From the NCBI GenBank assembly GCA_004026145.2, contig CP034996.1, forward strand, positions 11,089,282 to 11,153,281: a stretch of 64,000 bases of DNA. The letters are read 5' to 3'. The notes beneath the pieces are model-generated. The model did not search any database and had not been told where the DNA came from. It saw nothing but the letters and a program-made list of their open reading frames with translations. Position numbers and translations under genes: made by a program. Positions within the stretch are counted from its first letter, which is position 1, and every line of letters begins with the position of its first letter. This document shows positions 59,811-64,000 of this stretch, in pieces. This DNA comes from Takifugu bimaculatus. Taxonomy: Eukaryota; Chordata; Actinopteri; Tetraodontiformes; Tetraodontidae.

Positions 59811-62800
59811 ATGGACGCGCACCACGGCGCGCCTCCGGCCGGGCAGCAGATTGTGCACGTCCGCGGGGACTCGCAGACGGAGCTGGAGGCCCTTTTCAGC
59901 GCGGTGATGAACCCCAGCAAGGCGAGCCGACAGCCGCCGTCTCTGCCCATGAGGATGAGGAAGCTGCCGGACTCCTTCTTCAGGCAGCCGGATTCTCGGG
60001 GCCACTCCAGACAAGTAGGCCCCCGATACACGCACCACAGCCTGCAGCAGCACCGCTGCAGGGGGATCCAGCGGTAGTCAGATGTTCTCATTGGGTTAGC
60101 CAACGTTAACCTAACAGGATAGAAACAATAATAAAAGCCTCCAATGGTGCAACTGTCAGTTAATTTAAAGGCCACATTTTCTCACTGCACCAGGCTTAAA
60201 TAAATTGCGCATCAGAAACATAAAAACAACAGTTTCATTTCACGTTGGTGTGTTTGAAATGATGCCTCAGAGTTCCAGCAGTGTGTCGGATGAGCAAAAT
60301 CTTGTTAAGTGGGCAAAAAGAAAAAGCAGGAATGAATTAGTTCTATAAGCGCCAGCAGAACTGATTCCTGCTCGATGGGTTAGTTTTGCCTCAACGCTGA
60401 GCCTGTTTTCTTTACTTTTGTAAAGATGTATTTGCATTTTTGAACATAGTCAAGCAATCTCGTTGATAGTTGATAAACCTTCCTTATATATCACATCTAA
60501 CTGGATATCTGCACTGTGACATAAACATTTAACATCATCTAGAGGATTTTTTCCACACTTTTCTGACAGTTTTTCTCCATAAGAAATTGTTGCTCTTAGA
60601 AATAACATTTTTAAAAGTCAGGTTTTCATGACAAGTAATCGAAAATTAACCAGATCACATTATTTCAGGAGGGATCAAATGAGGCTATTTTTATCTGTCC
60701 TAGTTTGGGTTCAGGAAAATTATATCTCTTCTTAATGATGGTGGCAAAATACTGAAAAGAACAGGTAATAAAAAATGTAATGTTAGTTTTTGTTATTTTT
60801 ATGCATGTTATTTAATTTTATGCTGCTCCAATTCCTCACAATCCCAATCTGATCCAAATTAGCAGAGATTAGACGAACTTTATAACTATACGAGGCTCTT
60901 CTGCTGGTGTTTTCCTAATGATTGTGGAAGACTGTGGCTCCATTTTTAACAGTCTTTGGGAATTAGTTTTGTTCTGTTATGGCAGAATTCACTGTGTTAT
61001 TGATGGAAAAGAAAAACATTAATGTTTGGAAACTCTGTTAACTCTTGTTTACTAGTTCATTCAAATCCTCATCTGTGTTTAGTAGTGAGTTTGACCTGCA
61101 GCTAACATGATGTCAGAGAGGACATGTGTCCAGCTCGTTGAGGATAAGGACAATGACGGAGTTCACCAATGTCTAATCTGACGTCCACGTGACTCGAACT
61201 TGATAAACTTTCACATCCTGGGGTTTATTTTCTGGTTCCTGGCTGGTTCCTGGCTCTTCCCCTGAGTTGCTGTTAACCCTGCTCCTTTCTCGTCAGGCCA
61301 GTTCCGACGGAGGTGTGTGCAGCTCTCTGACTCCTCATCACATCCGCGCCCATTCCTCCCCTGCCTCCCTGCCAGTCAACTCGCTCTCCGCCCAGGCCCC
61401 CGATGTCGCAGCAGCACCCATTATCCCTGATGATGTGCCACTCCCCCACGGTTGGGAAATGGCCAAAACGCCTACTGGCCAACGTTACTTTCTCAAGTAA
61501 GACTTTGCATGATTTTAAACTTCGGCACTGCCGATTACTTGAGGTGTTTTACTCTAATTAATATAAAAATGCCGTCTTGCATTTCCCTAAACTTTCCCAT
61601 TTAAATTAAGATTAAGATTAAGATGGACTTTATTCATCCCCGTGGGGAAATTGAGTGAAATTGAGTGAAAATGCACAAAAGTGCAGAGCTCTGACAGGTT
61701 TTAGAAGAATGTTCTTCAGTTTTATTTCCATTCCTGTCACAGTCCCTCTTCAAAAAAACAAACCAACCCAAAAGCATTAAAAGTAAAAGGAAAGTAAAAA
61801 CAGGGCTGTCGACACTGCAGGTCTGACTAATCAGTTGCAGGCGAGCAGAGAACGTTCCAACGGGTTTTGCAACCGGCGTGGTTTCAGTCGGTTTCATTCA
61901 TGGCCCGTCAGCTCGCTCCCCTGTCAAAGGCCGCGGCAGCACGAGCCGTGCCGCTCGGCTCCAGCGTGCAGATGCACACGCACATCTGGTAGTACAGGTA
62001 GAGCAGGTCTGAGCCCAAGTGTGCCTCGTGCTTCCCATCCATCAGGTTGCCGTGACGTCACAGATGCAGATTTGTTCAGGCTTGTCGTGTGTGTTCGCAG
62101 CCACCTGGATAAGACAACCACTTGGCACGACCCCCGAATTGCGCAGCTCCAGTCGGCTGCGGCTCAGCGTCCCATCGCCGGCACCCCGGTCCACACACAC
62201 TCCCTCAGCAACCCGGCGCAGCCCGCCACACAACCCCAAAACAACATGAGCCCGGAGACAGGTATCGCTCTCGCTCTTCCACCCCCTCGTTATAATCCAG
62301 TTTCTTTTTAAAGCTCAGACCTGCTTTTCAGAGCTTCAGCAGCAGTAGGACGAGTCTGGGTGTGGTTTTCTGAGGGATTCCCTTTTGGTCGTGACTTTGG
62401 GAAGTATATGTAGAGTGGATCCTTAGAAATATAACATTAGTATGGATTAGGCATTTTTGTCTTTTTTTTTTTTTTTAAAAAACACTAGATCCAAACTGTA
62501 GTATTTTTTTTACTATTTTTTTTATTAGTAGTTCCATTAACTTACAGCAAAACTGAGGCAAAGGAGGCGTGCTTAGGTGGAAAAAAAACACACCTCCCAC
62601 TCCAGACTTTAATTGTAAGGGAATGAGTGCATTCACGTTTAATCTAAATTAGTTCATTAATATTTCATACTGAGGTTTGGTGGGGATGTAGGTGATCGTC
62701 TGTGTGATGGATCTTGTCGCACCATAAACTCAGACGTTTCCTTCAGGAGTCAATGAAGGCAACCGTCTCTGTTTTGTGGTATTTGCTGCCCCCCTGTGGC

Positions 62801-63995
62801 CAAACGTCTTTGCACATGCACAGTTGATCAAGGTCAGTGTATCACGGTGGCACACTGGCTGACGTGTGTGTCGATACACACTTTCATCATTGTGCAATCC
62901 CCCTGCTTTTGTCAGTCATTCAAAATCCTAAAGATGTGTCTCGCATCTTGGTCTCGGTATCTTGATGAAAGCGGCCTACCGAGCAGACACTCTGATGCGG
63001 AGAACATGAGCTAGAAACCACACAGACACGGGCCAGATTCTAATTTGTACTCTCCATGCACTCCATCCATCATTTGCCTTCTCACTGTTTACTTTCACTG
63101 CTATTCAGGTCCACTACCTGAAGGCTGGGAGCAGGCTGTGACAGCAGATGGAGAGGTGTACTACATCGATCACATAAATAAGACCACCACATGGGTCGAC
63201 CCGCGTCTAGGTAGCACACTGTCGAATTTGTGTCTCCTGAATTGACCACTTTTTTTTTTTTTAAAATATATTTTGGTTTTCTATTGTCCATTCCCACAGT
63301 TTTGGCAATGAAAATAAGAAAGATCGCAAAGTTTTTGACATGTTGTATCTCACATATGACATTTCAGACATGTTTTGTCCCCAGCAGAAGTGTTTTCTAA
63401 ATCATCAAAAGGTCCCTGTCATGTGATTTGTATGTTGCAGCCCAGAAGATGAACCCCAACATTCTTGGCTTGTCGTTGCAGCAGAGGCAGGAAAAGGAGC
63501 GGATGAGGCAGCAGCAAGGCCTCCCCCCACAAATCCCCCCACAGGTCAGTGCGCCACTATCATCAGGCCCGATCAAATCTGGGAGGTTTTGGGACTGAGC
63601 ACTGGTGTGAGGAAAGCTGGTGTGTGCTTGTGCACCATAGGAGGCAGCAGGACGGAACCAGGTGTCCGGAGGGTTAGACCATGACAGGAACACGCAGATG
63701 CTCGTCCCACCCCTGGATGTCAGGATCAGAGCTCCGAACCATGAACCCACACTCAACGGGTGAGTGCACGCAACCGCTTTTTTGTTACTGTTTCTTGGCC
63801 TTGTTTACCACCTTTTGGCTACACTGTGATTCGTGCCGGCGGGTTTTGGCTCCTCTAAACTCGGTGATCAGGTTGTGGGCGTGGTCTCTTGCAGCGCCCA
63901 CTCACGCAACGAGAGCACGGACAGCGGTCTGAGCGTCAGCAGCCTGCCCCGCACGTCGGACCACATGTTGAGCTCCGTAGATCACATGGACACTG
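59811..63995 (+). CDS. yap1: YAP1-type Hippo pathway co-activator, 5' seven exons (continues past the window)
   Basis: Exons: 59811-60014, 61297-61496, 62101-62261, 63109-63210, 63441-63544, 63641-63759, 63895-63995; the donor at 63996 shows the gene goes on. Features in order: TEAD-binding segment (IVHVRGDSQTELEALFSAVM, MRMRKLPDSFF), LATS-type HxRxxS sites HSRQAS and HIRAHS (14-3-3 site), first WW domain (VPLPHGWEMAKTPTGQRYF, then NHLDKTTTWHDP), second WW domain (GPLPEGWEQAVTADGEVYY, DHINKTTTWVDP), a short coiled coil (LSLQQRQEKERMRQQQ), and HSRNESTDSGLS, the phosphodegron region. YAP1 shuttles to the nucleus and activates TEAD target genes when Hippo kinases are off. Two WW domains exclude TAZ/WWTR1 in its usual form. 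Compared with human YAP1 the HLRQSS site before WW1 and the segment between WW2 and the coiled coil are absent. A second teleost yap copy is possible. Confidence 0.85.
60015..61296 (+). other. yap1: first intron of yap1
   Basis: A 1.3 kb intron, phase 0, GTAGGC donor and CGTCAG acceptor. AT-rich; no repeat or exon recognised. Mammalian YAP1 has an intron at the same place, after HSRQ. Confidence 0.7.
61601..61670 (+). mobile_element. short retrotransposon-like tail fragment
   Basis: Tandem TTAAGA units run into the phrase GGACTTTATTCATCCCCGTG and GGGGAAATTG. From memory a near-identical wording ends many dispersed non-LTR elements in fish genomes. Here only the tail is present, in an intron of yap1. 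Family unassigned; boundaries approximate. Confidence 0.4.
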
Positions 63996-64000
63996 GTAAG

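Noticed and set aside
59627..60175. A 182-residue open frame antisense to yap1 exon 1
   Set aside because: It is the shadow of a GC-rich exon and the G-run; nothing suggests a real antisense gene.
1..64000. CRISPR arrays, operons, bacterial mobile islands, tRNA or rRNA genes
   Set aside because: No direct-repeat/spacer array, no cloverleaf or rRNA sequence seen by eye, and the gene structure is plainly vertebrate. A covariance-model scan would be needed to exclude small snoRNA or miRNA genes.

Overview
The window is vertebrate nuclear DNA, almost certainly from a teleost fish with a compact genome. It holds twelve protein genes in 64 kb, split into short exons by mostly 70-500 bp GT-AG introns, with many long CA/TG microsatellites. 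Most encoded proteins match known vertebrate families end to end. Most of the genes have human orthologues on chromosome 11q22-q24 (chek1, vsig10l2, nectin1, thy1, bud13, arhgap42, trpc6, angptl5, yap1). A complement factor B/C2-like gene and snrnp35 lie elsewhere in human. Exon models below were built by hand from reading frame, intron phase and splice sites; none was checked against transcripts or a database.

Layout. The 3' part of chek1 (+) ends at 1346. It is followed tail-to-tail by a complete 18-exon complement factor B/C2-like gene (-, 1772-6521). Then come two immunoglobulin-superfamily adhesion genes on the minus strand, vsig10l2 (6984-12899) and nectin1 (14481-23414, with a 5.8 kb first intron). 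On the plus strand follow thy1 (26616-27278), bud13 (28219-30913) and the single-exon snrnp35 (31737-32408). An unnamed 4-exon gene for a small protein resembling axonemal microtubule-binding proteins is on the minus strand (33415-34508). arhgap42/GRAF3 (+, 36468-46092) converges with trpc6 (-, 46847-51822). angptl5 (-, 54039-56515) diverges from yap1 (+, 59811 to the window end, 3' end not included).

Most notable observations. (1) The factor B-like protein has an intact 753-codon frame with His and Asp of the catalytic triad, but the serine motif G-D-S-G-G reads G-D-G-G-G, so it should be proteolytically dead. (2) trpc6 and vsig10l2 each carry several single-base frame breaks in conserved exons, and arhgap42 one apparent break. 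These are either consensus errors of the assembly or real gene decay. (3) The yap1-type gene lacks one LATS site and the segment between the second WW domain and the coiled coil, compared with other vertebrate YAP1. (4) The small axonemal-like gene could not be named.

The genes are not an operon or a system acting together. The arrangement is a conserved vertebrate neighbourhood. Functions include checkpoint signalling, complement, cell adhesion, mRNA splicing (bud13 in the RES complex, snrnp35 in the minor spliceosome), Rho signalling, a calcium-permeable channel and Hippo signalling.
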